This document shows, piece by piece, positions 7,183-7,348 of a DNA stretch of 7,348 nucleotides. The position numbers were made by a program, and so were the translations under genes. Position 1 is the stretch's first letter. Every line of letters starts with the position of its first letter. Under the pieces are notes generated by a model. It saw only the letters and a program-made list of their open reading frames with translations. It made no database searches and had not been told where the DNA came from. The stretch spans positions 1 to 7,348 of the forward strand of contig JAHELA010000077.1 of NCBI GenBank assembly GCA_024644425.1, given 5' to 3'. Source of the DNA: Nitrosomonadaceae bacterium. Its GTDB lineage: Bacteria; Pseudomonadota; Gammaproteobacteria; Burkholderiales; Nitrosomonadaceae.

Positions 7183-7251
7183 GCACTAAATTATTTCCAA
7201 AGATTTGAGTGCGTCATAATATCCAGGAGAGCACTAATATTGTATAAGTGC
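7183..7251. other. GCACT/AGTGC repeat cluster, possible structured leader or operator
   Basis: GCACTAA occurs at 7183-7189 and again at 7231-7237. Its complement AGTGC occurs at 7208-7212 and 7247-7251. Each GCACT is therefore followed by an AGTGC, with spacings of 20 and 11 bases. The middle AGTGC and second GCACT can also pair with each other, so alternative hairpins exclude one another. An AGGAG sits at 7225-7229 between them. The repeats are seen directly; a role as attenuator, ribosome-site switch or paired protein-binding sites is inferred. The stems are only 5 bp and do not extend well, which limits confidence. Confidence 0.35.
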
Positions 7252-7284
7252 ACAATGGCGCCTAACCTGCAACCAGAACGCTGA
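7240..7284 (+). CDS. Candidate 14-residue leader peptide
   Basis: A short ORF starts at TTG 7240, 10 bases after AGGAG (7225-7229), and ends at TGA 7282-7284, encoding 14 residues. An in-frame ATG at 7255 would give the 9-residue MAPNLQPER. The stop is one base before ATG 7286, a spacing that would permit re-initiation. The ribosome-site-to-TTG spacing is better than that of most genes in the window. The peptide has no run of one amino acid, so classical amino-acid attenuation is not indicated. It may be chance, especially since the opposite strand is also open here. Confidence 0.2.
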   Translation: MYKCTMAPNLQPER

Positions 7285-7285
7285 T

Positions 7286-7348
7286 ATGACTGTCAACAAC
7301 TTACTCTTTCCCAGTACGGCTGTCGGTAGAATCACATCAAAGACAGAC
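7286..7348 (+). CDS. Possible start of a gene cut by the window edge
   Basis: From ATG 7286 the frame is open for 21 codons to the end of the window. The peptide contains LFPSTAVG near its start, which loosely recalls the N-terminal strand of cobalamin-independent methionine synthase (MetE-core) proteins. The match is too short to name it. No Shine-Dalgarno sequence lies directly before the ATG. The complementary strand is also open from the window end to a stop at 7234-7236, about 37 codons. A convergent gene's 3' end is therefore an alternative reading. Confidence 0.25.
   Translation, partial: MTVNNLLFPSTAVGRITSKTD

Noticed and set aside
1..7348. Mobile element, CRISPR, tRNA, phage or toxin-antitoxin signature
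   Set aside because: I saw no transposase motifs, terminal inverted repeats with target duplications, regular spaced repeats, cloverleaf sequence or small overlapping gene pairs of that type.

Overview
The window reads as ordinary, densely packed bacterial chromosome. All seven confident genes lie on the + strand: the 3' part of aspS, then nudB, nadA, an endonuclease/exonuclease/phosphatase (EEP) family gene, clsB, a long-form sua5 and cbbY. The protein types and the aspS-nudB and EEP-clsB adjacencies fit a proteobacterium. The CbbY protein points to an organism that fixes CO2 with Rubisco. Base composition is AT-rich: spot counts of two 60-base lines gave 37 and 45 % G+C, and the gaps are lower. 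An AT-rich autotrophic betaproteobacterium of the Nitrosomonas kind would fit, but this is inference; no rRNA or other taxonomic marker is present.

Layout. Positions 1-1386 hold aspartyl-tRNA synthetase without its N-terminal anticodon-binding domain, which lies upstream of the window. Positions 1452-3088 hold nudB (folate pathway Nudix hydrolase) and nadA (quinolinate synthase), separated by gaps of 65 and 77 bp. Positions 3157-5096 hold an EEP hydrolase and cardiolipin synthase B, which overlap by 4 bp and are probably translationally coupled. A 168-bp AT-rich gap follows, carrying a perfect AT-only inverted repeat. Positions 5265-7086 hold sua5 (threonylcarbamoyl-AMP synthase for tRNA t6A) and cbbY (sugar-bisphosphate phosphatase), 25 bp apart. 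The last 262 bp carry no confident gene. They do hold two copies each of GCACT and AGTGC, a 14-codon candidate leader ORF, and the possible start of another + strand gene cut by the window edge.

The genes do not form one pathway. Themes are translation (aspS, sua5), cofactor synthesis (nudB, nadA), membrane lipid (EEP-clsB) and Calvin-cycle housekeeping (cbbY). I see no mobile element, CRISPR array, tRNA or rRNA, and no clearly new multi-gene system. The most intriguing unexplained stretch is the repeat-rich tail at 7183-7348. A second curiosity is that four of the six genes with a visible start lack a Shine-Dalgarno sequence.
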